The position numbers and the translations under genes were made by a program. 64,000 nt of DNA from Periplaneta americana. Taxonomy: Eukaryota; Arthropoda; Insecta; Blattodea; Blattidae. Positions 46,001 through 60,961 of this stretch are shown here, one piece after another. A model generated the notes under the pieces. That model was not told where the DNA came from and ran no database searches. It worked only from the letters and a program-made list of their open reading frames with translations. The stretch spans positions 177,021,988 to 177,085,987 of the forward strand of contig NC_091120.1 in assembly GCF_040183065.1 (NCBI RefSeq), given 5' to 3'. Each line of letters opens with the position of its first letter. The stretch's first letter is position 1.

Positions 46001-49000
46001 ATTTTGTAGCAAGGAGGCCATGATAAAATTTCTTCTTCATCTATTGCTTGTAACTAACCTAAAAATTCCGTAGAATCACTTTCAATATGTGTACTATGTG
46101 TATATGTGACTAGACTACAACTTGAATTCAATTTTTAAATATTTCGTGTCATAAATTTTGAAGTTGGTTAACATGTGTTTATGCTGGCTGGCTTCTACTC
46201 ATGAGAGAATGCCATTGGCAATTATACACACATAACATCAGAATGCGTAATATCGACTATGCATATTGTTGTTGACATACTGATATGCAGAGCCGTTTCT
46301 GTTCTCAGTTTATTGTGAGTAAAAAATCTTCATGTTCACGTTCTCTGCTTCCCGTTGTCATTCTGGTTCTCGTTTCTGGTTTATTGTGGATCAGCCTTAT
46401 CAAGACAACATGTCCTTGAATGGTGCGTGTGCAACTAGGAATTACTGGGACACACGTCCCGTAAGTGAGCGGAGGAAGATAAAATGTATGCAATATACTT
46501 TCTAGTGCTTATAAATCCGAGATCTAGTGATTATACCTTTTTAATAGTAGTGTTATAAATGTTAAGGGTGTTTGAGAATAAGGTGCTTACGAAAATATTT
46601 GGGGCTAAGCGGGAAGAAGTTACAGGAGGATGGAGAAAGTTACACAACACAGAACTGCACGCATTGTATTCTTCACCTGACATAATTAGGAACTTAAAAT
46701 CCAGACGTTTGAGATGGGCAGGGCATGTAGCACGTATGGGCGAATCCAAAAATGCATATAGAGTGTTAGTTGGGAGACCGGAGGGAAAATGACCTTTAGG
46801 GAGGCCGAGACGTAGATGGGAGGATAATATTAAAATGGATTTGAGGGAGGTGGGATATGATGATAGAGACTGGATTAATCTTGCACAGGATAGGGACCAA
46901 TGGCGGGCTTATGTGAGGGCGGCAATGAACCTTCGGGTTCCTTAAAAGCCATTTGTAAGTAAGTAAGTAAGTGTTATAAATGTTCATTTTTTTTCTTTTA
47001 CTTATGCTTTTGTTCAATAAAATTTCATTTAGTGTTGTCATAACTATTATTTCTATCTTTAATTCCTTTATCATATTTCCCTTTGTTTAAATATTAAATC
47101 GTATGTATTCAACTTCATTTAATAACCTCTTCATCTTTGAAGCGGCCATAACTATATTATTGGTATATTAAGGTTGCCTAGGATACCAGAAATCTCGAAT
47201 AAATTCTTAGATTTCAGCATAATTATTATACAGTTTATCTCAAATTTATTTTCAGCCCAATAAATTCAACATTAAATTAGCAGGAATTATTAAAAAATGT
47301 TGGACTCATACTCAACAATACAACTCTCTTCAAACTTCAAAGCGTCTTTGTGAAAACAGTCACATAATATTGAAGGCAGAACAAGTAAGATATCCAACAT
47401 CATTATAAAACAATATTGAATGCTCACACATAATTTTTAACAACAACCTCGAGATCAAATTCAGTCAGTTAATATTATTCATCTTTTATACATGGTACAA
47501 TTAACTCTTAAATCTTTATTACTCTGTCAAAATGATCACAAATTTCAAGTAACTATTGCAGCGTGCAGCTTTCCGATGTGGAGTTGTTTAAACCTCAAAG
47601 ATTTTAATGGCCACGGCAGATCTCCCAAAACATTAATTTGGAATTTGAAAAACCTTAACCAGTCACAAGGTACGCCAAAAACTACCACAGCTGTAATTTA
47701 ACAAGTCTTGAGGAAAACCCAAAATATAGTTATCGGTACCAAAATTACCTTTACATAGCTGGTTAAGTTACGAGGTTCCCGAGCAGGATAGGAAAGTCTT
47801 TTGGGTATCAGCTGGTACCTTGGGCTCCAGTCAATTCCTTACACTCACTGTCCGCTCCATCGAGCTGGCGGCCAAAAGGATGATCGGCGCATTTGCGTGA
47901 GAAATGAGAAAAGAGATCAGAATTTGTCACATCGGAAATCAAATTTCTAAATGCACATGCTGCAAGATTACAAAGAAACACCACTCATACACATCATTAC
48001 ATCCTGCTGGATTACAAAGAAAAATCACTCATACACATACTATTACACGTTAGATCTCTTCCTATATCTGCAATCCTTCTTCTTCAGTAGATGCTACAAC
48101 TTCGTCGAAGTTTTGACCTTCTCAATTAATTTACGCCATTCCTTTCTGTTATGAACAAGATTTGGCCAATTCTTTACATTCAGTGTTTTCAAATCGTTGG
48201 TTATGTTTTCCTTCCATCTACTTTTTGGTCTTCCTTTTGCTCTTTTACTGATGGGATACCATTTATACAATTTCTTAACTATTTTACCTTCGTCCATACG
48301 ATTGACATGGCCAAACCATGCCATCCTTTGCGCTTTGATATAGTTTACTATGTGTTGGTTTTGTATTAAAATATTTAACTCTTTATTATTTCTAATTCTT
48401 CACCCATCGTTTGCATCTTTTATTGGGCCAAATATCCTTCTTAGTATTTTCCTTTCAAAAACCAGTAGCTTTTGCTTAGAAAATTCAGTTAGGGTCCAGG
48501 TTTCACTTGCATATGTTGCAATTGGTCTTATTACTGTTAAATATAGTCTTAATTTTGCTTGTTTGGATGCGTATTTGCTTTTGAATAGGTTGAGATTCGC
48601 AAAATATGCTTTATTTGCCATAACAGTTCTATTGTTTATTTCTTCATCGATATTGGTAGTCGTTTACTATTGATCCCAAGTATTTGAAGGATTTTACTCC
48701 TTCAAAAACAGTATTATCCATCTGTAAGTTTTCTGGTTCATTATTTTTGATTAAACATTTTTAAAATTTTGTTTTTTTTTTGCATTTATGATTAATCCAT
48801 ATTGTGCTGATTCTTCCATTAAAGTTTCGAGCTTTTCAATTAATGTTTCTTTGATCTTGCTATTAGTAGTATATCGTCTGCATACGCTGTACATCGTATC
48901 AATCTTGTGCTTATATTACCTCTAATCTCTAGTTGTTTGATTATCAGGTCCACCACTAGTATGAAAAGGGTTGCAGAAAGCAGATCTCCTTGTTTAACTC

Positions 49001-52000
49001 CTCTGTTAATTTGAAAACTGTCACTTAGTTTGTTATTTATATCTGCAATTACAATTTGATTTAGTTGTGTTGATATCTAATTCCCATTTATTATAATATT
49101 CTTTCAATAATTTTATAATCTGTATTCCATACCTTCTTAATTTTGGGCCATTACACTTGGTTATCAGTAAAGTGCAGAGTATCAATCATATTATCATATG
49201 CATTCTCAATTTCCATTTGTGAACATTTCCTCCTCCAAAGTGTTAATGCTTCTTGGATACATATTTGAAATTCTGCATTGAAATCATTGCAACATACAGT
49301 GGAATTGTTTTATAATGGAATATACTACTATGTTTAAATGTAGGTGAGATCCCTTGCACCATTTGGATTAGAACTGGACTTCTTTGTGGAAGAATATGCT
49401 GCTGGAAAAGGACAGTATCCTCCTCGAAAACGTCGTAGGAAACAGACTGTATATGTGGCAACAATTGAGAAGGCGCTTGGTCTGGTGAACAGTTTAATAG
49501 AAGTCGGCAGGCTGGAGGAATTGGGGCTCCTTGTTGTTGATGAAATACATCTTGTTGGTGAAAGTAATGGCAGGGGATCAACACTGGAAGGACTGCTGAC
49601 CAAATTGCTGTACCTTGATGGTAATGTATTTTTATTTTTGCTCATATTTTGATTACCAGTACACTGTTTTCTGCTTTAGTCGTTATTCAGGATGATTAAC
49701 GAAGTTTAATCCACACTGGTGGCTTATTCCTGCTGTTGTTGTGAATAAAAGAGTTCATATGAATACAGGGTGGAAGGTAGGGTAGTACATTAATTAACAG
49801 GAGCCATAGAACTCATTATTTAGAGGAAGTTTTGTCAAATAAAAAAATTATAGTACTTACGGATAGTGAGATAATTACAAGTGTTTCGAAAGCGCTGACA
49901 GCAATTGCAAGATGTCTCAACGCCGCATAAATAGTACCCCACACCCCAAGCGGTTAGCAACTTGAAGGGGGTGGGTTAAGTTCAACTACCTTTCACCGTG
50001 TATCTTGCAGCAGATGAGGGGAGGACAGCGGAAAATAAATGAGCCGTTCAGAGCAGAAGTGGTGTAAGTCAAAATTGGGTAATGAGGTTTAAAGTAAAAA
50101 TTCTGTAAAATACAGCGCAAAGTAGCAATTAATATGTCCTTCGTGCTATCCACTGACTATTAATACTTACTTACTGGCTTTTAAGGAATCCGGAGGTTCA
50201 TTGCCGCCCTCACATTAGCCCTCCATAGGTCCCTATCCTGAGCAAGATCAATCCAGTCTCTATCATCATATCCCACCTCCCTCAAATCCATTTTAATATT
50301 ATCCTCCATCTACGTCTCGGCCTCCCCAAAGGTCTTTTTCCCTCCGGACTCCCAACTAACACTTTATATGCATTTCTGGATTCGCCCATACGTGCTACAT
50401 GCCCTGCCCATCTTAAATGTCTGGATTTAATGTTCCTAATTATGTCAGGTGAAGAATACAATGCGTGCAGTTCTGCATTGTGTAACTTTCTTCATTCTCC
50501 TGTAACTTCAACCCTCTTAGCTCCAAATATTTTCCTAAGCACCTTATTCTCAAACATCCTTAACCTATGTTCCTCTATTATCACAAGATTACTACACAAA
50601 ACTTAACACTCACACTAATACAACGTTAGAGGCCTCTGCTTTATAAATGTAATACTATAAGTCTACAATAATTGATTAAATATTAGTGTTACCAGTAATA
50701 ATGGAATTCCTTTCTGTGCAGAAATTATTGAAATTACCAGTCATAAGTTATGGTATAGCTGGGCAGAAAGTATTAAATAAAGAACTTGCTAACTTGCTGT
50801 TCTTTAATATATTGTATGTTTACTTTACAGCAAATATTCAAATTGTGGGTATGAGTGCTACTATTGGAAATTTGTGCGAAGTTGCAACATTCTTGAAGGC
50901 AGAGACTTATACCAAGAATTTTCGTCCAGTAGAGCTGAAAGAATATGTCAAATGTGATGATTGTTTGTATGCCATAAACTATAACACCCCATGCTCTGAT
51001 GAGATGCTTGTATTAGAAAGGAGATTGTCATATTCTGTAAGTATAAGAACATTTTCTATGTGTCCAATGTGCTTGTTGGATAGTGTAACAAAATTCGTAT
51101 AAAAATTAACAACTGTGGGAAGATAATCGTTTATTTGTTCTAAATATGTATATATATTCATTTTTTATACTAATGAAGGATTATTGATCTAAGACAGTGA
51201 CGTGACTTGTTTAATTTTCGTTGTCCATTTCAATCAATTATACACAAAAATGATTTTAAACAATTTAGTTGAACTTGCACAGAATAATTTGGAATAAGTC
51301 TATGAACACAATATAACAACCACGCATCTCTATGGAGATGGGAGCTCATGTTCAGTATGCAGTATTCTTGGAATTGCCTTCATAGTTTTCAGAAACCTGA
51401 AACTGTAACCAAGACCGCCTTCAATACTCAAACCATAATACAGAAACAAAGATGGCCACCACAGCAGTCCAACTATTCCCATATATTATAGATGGTTCCG
51501 CCATATCGTTGTGTCAAAAGAGTTATATTTTCTTATTTATTAAGTTGAATTACTAAATTGTATGTTAAATAAATGCTCGTCGTTAATTTATGAACAATGC
51601 TGTTATGATTCCTTCATTTATGCTCCTTGCGAGCCTGCCTCGACCCTCTCTTGTTCTCTAGTTCGCCCTCCACATGTAAAGTCTTCAGAGAGAGAAGACT
51701 GTTATCCTCCCTTCCACTCTCGCTGCCCTTGTTTGAGAAAGGGGAGAACGGCCACTCAGGAAGAAGGAACACATGCTACTCGCAATGACTGGCTACTTTT
51801 TCCCCACCGATATTGCATCACTCTGCCAGTGCACCTCCCACACTTAGTTTAGTTTAAATCTGGAAGGGGACGCTGTCACTTTCTCTCACTCGACAGCCCG
51901 GGTTGATGTCACTAGTCATGTGACGGGGAGGAGCCACCCTAATAAAAGAGTGAACCAAAGCCATAAAATTTGAAAGACGAGACAACTAGATAAGTACGAT

Positions 52001-55000
52001 TGGAAACAAATTGCTGTAAGGTTATGAACTGAACAGTGCAAACGCAGCCTGAAAATAGTTTTCATTAAATTTAAAGTCACACCCTGAACTCCGTATAAGT
52101 TACTGCAGTAAATGCAAACGTCCACCACTGTGGAGTAATGGTTAGCACGTCTGACCGTGAATGAGCGGACCCAGGTTCAAATCCTGGTTGGGACAAGTTA
52201 CCTGGTTGAGGTTTCTTCCAGGGTTTTCCCTCTACTAATTGAAGGAAACACAGACATTAGGTCCTTTTCATAATGTCCACAATTTTAATGTCCATTTTAT
52301 TATATCCATTACATAAAAGTCCATTACACTATATCCATAAATATATGTCCAATGAAGTATATGTCCACTTTATTTTAGTCCAATTGCACAAATTTTATGT
52401 CCACATTTTTAAGTCCACTACATGATCATACAATACATTATGTCAATCTACAAATTTACTTCAATTCCCTACTCAATCTCTTCTGCCTGTTCATCTTCAT
52501 ACAGTTCAGATGATAACTAATAACTTTGAGGTAAGTTCTGATATGTCCTTCTTCATTGTAGTGATTGTAATTCCGAACAATCTCTTCTACTCGACTTAAA
52601 TTTTGTAGGTACGACCTTTTACTAGGGTGTCGCACATTCAAATGCCCGCCAAGCAATTGGCTTATTATAATTTCATTATCCCTTTGGTCTTTCTTGATAA
52701 ATTCCATGAAATTCCAGATCGACGCGTGATGTGTGACGATGTGTTTCTACAGTTGAAGGGTGAACGTTCAACATTCTGTTTCCTATTCACCATCCGTACC
52801 ATTGCCATTCTATCGGACAGTAACATCAATGCCTCTTCATCTTCTATTTCAGATAGTTCTTGAATAACATTACATTGAGATAGTTCGTTTGGGTGACTTG
52901 CAGCCCTATATTTCACTCGAGTGACTATTTCCTTAACACGATTCTCGGCCGGGTTTGCGATGTGAGTATGATTACCTTCTTTAAAGATTTGTAGGCATAT
53001 GTCATTCTCAACTTCCTGTTTGTGCAACATCTTGCATTACACTCATCTCTCTTTTCACATCTCCACTATCTCTTTTGCCCATTACTGCTGTATGAATGAT
53101 GACAACAAAAACTTTTATACAATAGCAAAGGTTTTGCTTTTTTAGACTGGATCAATTTTGATTCATCCATGGTTGTGGCTCAATGTAGCCTACTCAATAG
53201 AGGAAACAAGGTAGCCGTTTCCATAGTTTTGATAACACTGAAACAGGAAGCAAAGAATACTGCTGATGCAGTATTAAATAAAAGTGGACTTAAATAAAAG
53301 TGGACGTAAATGAAAGTGGACTTAAATAAAATTGGACATAAATAAAAGTGGACATAACAGTCATGGACCCAAAAAAATGGACGCACATAAAATGTGGACA
53401 TAAATGAAAATGGACAAAAATATTAGAGGACATAAGTCATATGGACATGGTTTCAATGGACTTAACGTCTTGGAACCAATTGAAGCAGAATTGCTGGGTA
53501 ACTTTTGGCATTGTACCTCAGACTCATTTTGCCATCATTAATTCACATATCATCATCCATACAATAGCCCAGGTTAAGTTCACGGTGCAGTGTGCTGTAC
53601 TTGTACAAGAGCTCGGCTGTTTGACTACCCAATCATTCACATAATAGGAGTGGTAAGCACAATAAGCCTCAGGCTGCAGTGCAAGCCTTCGGATTCTTCA
53701 TCTGTACAAAAAAAAAAAAAATGCAAACGTTCACTAATATTTATTGGGCATACAAAAGGATAACACATAACCAAAATAAATAACGCAATTAAACAAAGTC
53801 AGCCAATATTATTACTAATACAACTACTGTTGCTGCTATTACTACTTCCATTAATTATGATATAGACTCCTCTTATACTTCTGTTTGTTCAGTTCATGAT
53901 GTCATTGTCTCCTGCTTATAGTCTGGCAGCAATACTACTGTGGATACACTGCAAGAATGCAAGTAACTTACACAGTACTCGACAGATTGCAGCATGCATA
54001 TGCTTTGGCATGTGCAACATCTAGTGGAGATTTCTTGAACTTATAGTTACATATAAAATGTGCCATTTTTCCTGTTTGTACGTCCAGTAAAGATCTAGCC
54101 GTGTCAAAAATAATTTTATGCTCGACCATGCCAAAATGTAGTAATTATACACCTGCTAGCAGTCCTTTAATGCATGTCATTAAAGTACACCTATTCATTA
54201 AAGTTCAGGTTTTCAATTATTCTCGGATATGCAATCGAAAGACAACTAGCAAAACGTCACACAGGCTGGAAATCCAATACTGTCGCAGAAGTTTATGTTC
54301 TGTTACTATAATAATTAGTGTTAATTGTAAATAATATTCAAATAAATTCAATTCGTCATCTCGTTTTTCAATGTCGAATTCAATTTCAAGGTTATATCAA
54401 GTTTAACGTTTATCTTACTCTCGAATTTATATCAAGGTCGTCGACATTCGTTCCTCGGAAAAAATCAATACTTTCGCGTCTGCGCACATCTCACAATTTA
54501 CGAGATTGCACAAGGTCAGTTCGCTTCCCAGTCACATACGAATAACATGAATACTTACGACTAATTTCAAGTTAGAAATATGGTCGAGCATAAAAAGTCG
54601 TATGAAACTTGCCTATAATGGTAATTAAGACGCTCGTATGAAAATTATGAAACGAGCTTGTGCTCGTTTCATAAACATCCTCTTGTCTTAATTACTATCA
54701 TTATAGGCTCATTGCATAATGTTTATTAATGTACATGCTGTGACACAGAAGTCCATATTCTATTTCACTCATTTTTGCAGTATGCTACAAACTCAGTGTG
54801 TGTTGATCCAGACCTAATTGGAGGGTTGGTGATGGAAGTGATCCCTGATAACTCTTGTCTCGTGTTTTGTCCTACGAAGAAAAACTGTGAAAATGTGGCT
54901 CAGCTGATATGCAGTGTTTTACCTGGGTAAGGAATCTTTTGTGTTTTTTTTCCCCAATGATTAGTGGACTGTGGAAATTTATGCATTGAAAAATCAGAAA

Positions 55001-58000
55001 ATATATATGAATTTTTGCATTTACAATTACTGAAATGTGCACTAAGAATAAATCATATGCAGTGCAAATTACTGCTTCAGGCAAATTATTTCTTGAGTTA
55101 ATGTTTTATTCTCACCAAATATAAATACTTCTATAATGTAAATAATGTAATAATGGCAATATTGAAATTATAACATGAAATAATACTAATATAATTTACA
55201 TGTATAACCAAAGCCACCGTTTCTGGCATGTGAAATAAGTAATGGGAATGTTGAGAGCGAGCATCTTACCTTTGCCAGAGTCTGTGGGCGTGAAAACTGA
55301 CAACTACTGTGATTGGCAGATTTTTGACGTCACATCTGTTTAGGAGGTGGTATCACTCTCAGTTGAGGTGGCAACATGCCACTGACTGGACAGTGTACTC
55401 AAGGACACACCCCAGAAACGCAAAGTGCGAGTGTCTTGCCTTTGACACACTCAGTGTTGGGTGGTACCGTTCTCAGCTGCACTGGCAACAAGTGCTCACT
55501 GACTGGCTTTTTACTCAAAGACACTTGCCAGAAACGCTGGCACTGGCTGTAAGACACATGGCAATACGAGAACCAATAAAGAAAAAAAGGAGTGTGTAGT
55601 CTTTATGCTGAGTGGAAGTAAAACTTCTTTAACCGTAAACATGTAGTGATATTTTTTTAAAGATCTTGCAGTGAGCGATGATAAATTAGGGTTAAATGTA
55701 ACAGTTTTTTACTCAGTACTCTTCATAATTTATAAGTCAAACAGTTTTTTATGGTACCTAAAATAAGATATGAAAATGAACCACACAAAACCAATTTGAT
55801 TGCTTATAAATTGCTCTCCCTCTTCCCCACTGCCTTCGTCCCTCTCTCTCCTATCATTAATTCATTTCACTTTCCTATTTACTGATTGACACCTCACTCA
55901 CACAGACATTGCCAATCAATAATAATTAATAGACCTTTGAGATCACATTTTAATTGAGCTATCCTAAATACAATACATTCAGGTATAAGCAGAGAATCTT
56001 AACGCCTCACTGCATTCTAGGACAGATATGGCACATACCAGTTTTATATTCATATAATTTATAATATTTCAAACTGCATATTGGGACAGATATGGCACAT
56101 GGTCAAGAATTGGATTTGATCATATGTGACAACAGTTGAGAAAGAAAGAACTACTTAAGTTATTTGAATATTAAACCGGTGTGTGCAAGACTGTCCCATG
56201 CAATAAGGGGTTAAGATTAGAAATTTCTCAGCACTTGATTTATCAATAGCTTCAGGTTCTGTCTGAAAACAATGATATTCCACTGCCACACGATGTATTT
56301 TTTAATAGTTTTAAGTTTAACCATCTCACAAGTACTTTTTGTGCATTTGTAGCGAACTTCTGCAGCATAAGCAGGAAGAGAAGAAAGCTCTCTACCGTGC
56401 ATTGTTAAGTGAAGGAAATGGTTCAATCTGCTCTGTTTTAAAGAAGACCCTTCCATTTGGAATGGCTTACCATCATTCAGGTATTTAAGAAAAAAAAAAT
56501 TATTTACCACTGTTTTTTAATGTAATTTTTTTAGTAGGTTATTTTACGACACTTTATCAAGATCTTAGGTTATTTAGTGTCTGAATGAGATGAAGGTGAT
56601 AATGCTGGTGAAATGAGTCCGGAATCCAGCACTGAAAGTTACTCAGAATTTTTTCATATTGGGTTAAGGGAAAACTCTGGAAAAAACCTCAACCAGGTAA
56701 CTTGCCCCAACCGGGAATCAAACCCGGGCCACCTGGTTTCGCGACCAGACGCACTAACCATTTGATAATGTTTATTCAGTGTATCAGTAAAAGAACGATA
56801 AACTTGTACGAATTTCATAAAGACTAAGTACCGGTACTTAAAATCCAAAGTGGTTGGTCAGAAAAGAAGATCCTATTGTGACATGAAAAATGTGTTTCTC
56901 TTCTGATTGACGAGACTGGGAACTCCCCACAAAAGAATGATAGTTAGTTGGTGATGAAAAATTGTTAGAATGATATGGGAGAAGCACAGATATTCTGAGA
57001 AAACATGTTCTAGCATCACTTTGGAGTTACTGGCATTTGAGCTTAGACCTCTTGACTATAGTCGATCCAGGATGTGTATGTGGCAGAAGTAAACAGATGA
57101 CTAGTCAAACGCCAATGTAACCTGTCTTTTCATTGGTTAATTGCACAACATATTGAGTACAGAAAGCTATAACAAATTAACCATTCAGCTGACAGTGCAT
57201 AATGTAATGTAGAACCCCGATTATCTGTTGTAATGAAGACAGGTAATCCATTCTGCTTATAAAGGGTGCGGCAAAACATCCTCCCTAATAAAGTTTAAAT
57301 AAAACACAGGTGGATCAAAATAAGGAAACTTTATTAATATGAATGGTATCTTAACAGCGAGAATTTTTCATTTTTTGAATAACGTGTCTCTCAAGTGGTG
57401 TCCTTCACTATCATTGCATTGTTGAATGCGACTTCGGAAATTCTGCATCACTCTAACTAAGTTAGCATTTCGTGAGGAATAAGACCAGTTTCTTCCTGTA
57501 TTGCATTTCTTAGGTCTGGCAATGTCCTCGGCCGATGTTTGAACACCTCAGCCTTAAGATACCCCCATAGAAAAAATCGCAGGGTGCAAGGTCTGGTGAT
57601 CGTGCTTCATCATTAAAAAGAACCACAGCATCTTCAGCATCTGCATTACACATTTGCACTTATCGGGATGAGTGAATCATCAAAATTTCCGATATTGGAG
57701 TGGACATAACCCTCGTGAACTTCATGAAAAACCTCTACATAACGACCGTGTTACTGTATGGTGCGCGGTTGCAAGAGTCGGGATACTTGGTCCTTACTTT
57801 TTTGAAGAGGATGGTGCTACTGTGACAGTAAACTCTCAGCGGTACACTTTTATGATCAACAATTTTTTGGCACCAAGACTCAGTGCGCTGCAGATTGACC
57901 AGGTATGGTTTCAGCACACAGCTCAGATCTCTCCAAGTCCTGAGACAGATGTTTCCTGGATGCTTAATTTCTTCACGTGGCGACGTCCCCTGGCCAGCAC

Positions 58001-60920
58001 GATCACCAGACCTTGCACCCTGCAATGTTTTTTTCTTGGGGCATCTTAAGGCTGAGGTGTTCAAACATCGCCCGAGGACTTTGCCAGACCTAAGAAATGC
58101 AATGCAGGAAGAAATTGGTCTTGTTCCTCAAGAAATGCTAGTTAGAGTGATGCAGAATTTCCGAAGTCGCATTCAACAATGCATTGATAGTGAAGGACAC
58201 CACTTGAGAGACACGTTATTCAAAAAATGAAAAATTCCCACTGTTAAGATACCATTCATATTAATAAAGTTTCCTTATTTTGATCCATCTGTTTTTTATT
58301 TAAACTTTAAATTAGGGAGGATGTTTTGCCGCATCCTTTATTTACTGTATTTTTATAGTCTTTTTAAGGAGTCTGTCACTTTTTTCTGAACTTTACTAAC
58401 AGTAATTTTTTTTTAATTCTCTGAAGAAAATGTCTGAGAATGTTCAAGTGATTCAAGTGCAGTTTAGTGGAACACACCATTCAGACACTAATCTCTTCTT
58501 CATTCACACTTGTAGCCTCATATGCTAGGTCACCAATAATGTCATCATCACTTTTTATTTCATGCCCAGGAAGCACCAAGTTACTGCCACTGATTAATGT
58601 TTCCTTCTTTCATATCAAAGAATTGGTCATTTTGCTTCAACTTTTTTGTTTCCCATCTTCCATTAATATTCTTCCACTGTTATTATTCTCTTCAGACCCT
58701 TATAATTCGTCTGAAAATTCTTCATTGTCAAGGTTATTGCTCTTGTATTGAAATATGAGGGGTGAGTGGGGGTGTGAACTGCTGTGAATGATTGCTATGG
58801 TTGGCATGTTTAAAACAAAAAGTTTTAAACTAAGTGTTCACAATTGTTTAAAACAATATCTGCTGTTTAAAACAAGTTTTAAACACCATGTTTAAAACAT
58901 GTTTCTTTTTAAGACATTTCATACAAGTTATTTATCTTGTTTTCTGGTTGTTTTATTTTATCCTAATTGTTTACAATATAAAATCATGTTTGCCTTCTAT
59001 TCAGGCCTTTATAAAATTTACAGTTCATTAATTTACAATGATACTCTTGACTTTATGGAGCCAAACTTTTACTTTTTTCAAACAAATATTAGCCTATTAT
59101 TAATAATAAGGGATCTTTTTAGGACGTACAGTGCAAACAATTTGAATGCTGGTATCTGCATATAGGTCTATTGTCTAAAACATGTTAGTCGACCTGGTTG
59201 GCGAGTTGGTATAGCGCTGGCCTTCTATGCCCAAGGTTGCGGGTTCGATCCCGGGCCAGGTCGATGGCATTTAAGTGTGCTTAAATGTGACAGGCTCATG
59301 TCAGTAGATTTACTGGCATGTAAAAGAACTCCTGCGGGACAAAATTCCGGCACATCCGGCGACGCTGATATAACCTCTGCAGTTGCGAGCGTCGTTAAAT
59401 AAAACATAACATTTAACATTTCTAAAACATGTTTTATTATATTTATAAGAAATCCATTGAAAATAATTTTAAGATGTTTTTATAAAATATTCTAGTCCTT
59501 TTTTTACTTTTCTACAAATTTAGCTTAAAATTTTAACTGAAAACTGAGCTATAAAATGAAAGTTGAAAAGTACTCCACAGGGTGCCAATTTTTTCTGTTG
59601 TACTACTGAATCATTAAACCACCAAACACCTCTTCTACTATATGAAACGTTTTGGTTGATGAGTGCCCTCTGGCCCTCGTGCTCTCATGTCCTCTAGCCC
59701 TCGTGCTATCGTGCCCTCTTCTCTTCTCTTCTCTTCTCTTCTCTTCTCTTCTCTTCTCTTCTCTTCTCTTCTCTTCTCTTCTCTTCTCTTCTCTTCTCTC
59801 CTCTCCTCTCCTCTCCTCTCCTCTCCTCTCCTCTCCTCTCCTCTCCTCTCCTCTCCTCTCCTCTCCTCTCCTCTCCTCTCCTCTCCTCTCCTCTCCTCTC
59901 CTCTCCTCTCCTCTCCTCTCCTCCCCCCTCTCCCCTCTCCCCTCTCCCCTCTCCTCTCCTCTCCTCTCTCCTCTCTCCTCTCCTCTCCTCTCTCCTCTCT
60001 CCTCTCCTCTCCTCTCTCCTCTCTCCTCTCCTCTCTCCTCTGCTCTCCTCTCCTCTCCTCTCCTCTATTTCCTTTCCTTTTCTTTTCTTCCTGTTTTCTT
60101 GTTTTTGCCTTCTTTCTCCATTCACTTGCTTTCTTCGTGATTCTCAATCTCTCCTACTGTATCTTAGATCCTTGTCATTGTCACAAGTTTCATATTCAAT
60201 CTCTACATTGCCTTCAGCATTAGCATCATCTGAACTTTCTTCTATGATGTGCAGAGTACTGTTGATCACCACGTAAGTTTTCATCTAGTGTTTCTTTGTT
60301 AGATAAAACACAGTTAAGGGAATAAATAAACTGCACTAACAGAAAATTTTCTATTAATATTATTGATACGTAAATCTGACGTACACTTCCAAATAATTAT
60401 ATCTCATAATAAGTTGACCAGGCGTGTAAGTTGCAACCTGCTGTCACGACTACTATAGTCAGCAACTGAAAGATGGAGGCATAGCTAGAAGTAGGAGATG
60501 CTCTCTTGGCGGGAAAAGTAGTGAGGATCAATTGTTTATCCATTATACGTCAAAATTACGTACGACAGAAGTTTTAAACAATGGCATTACTTCCTTGTGA
60601 GCAGGAAGAAAACAACTGTTTGATCACAGTATAGAGATATGTTCTCTATACTGTGGTTTGATTTCTACATACCCTACAAGTTTAATACAAGTAGTGTTAA
60701 GTTCATAACAATAACCTTAGTATCTCGTTATCATTATATTACTTCTCTTCAAATAATTATCTACAGACAGATGGAAAGAAGTTTATGAGATTATACGTTC
60801 TCGTGCATAAAATCGAAACTTCACGTTGATGTCGATGTTATAGGCATTCCTAATTTATAGTCTCAACAAATGTTGACGCAACATCCATCGATTGACCACG
60901 CTGTTACGTAAGTTTTATAG

Positions 60921-60961
<41 letters not shown>

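Noticed and set aside
51562-51852. 96-codon ORF as a gene
   Set aside because: Composition follows the local G+C block; no conserved motif. Left unclassified.
59638-60223. Four long open frames (139-186 codons) of RRGEE or SLLFS type
   Set aside because: They are the direct result of a pentanucleotide array read in all frames; no real protein.
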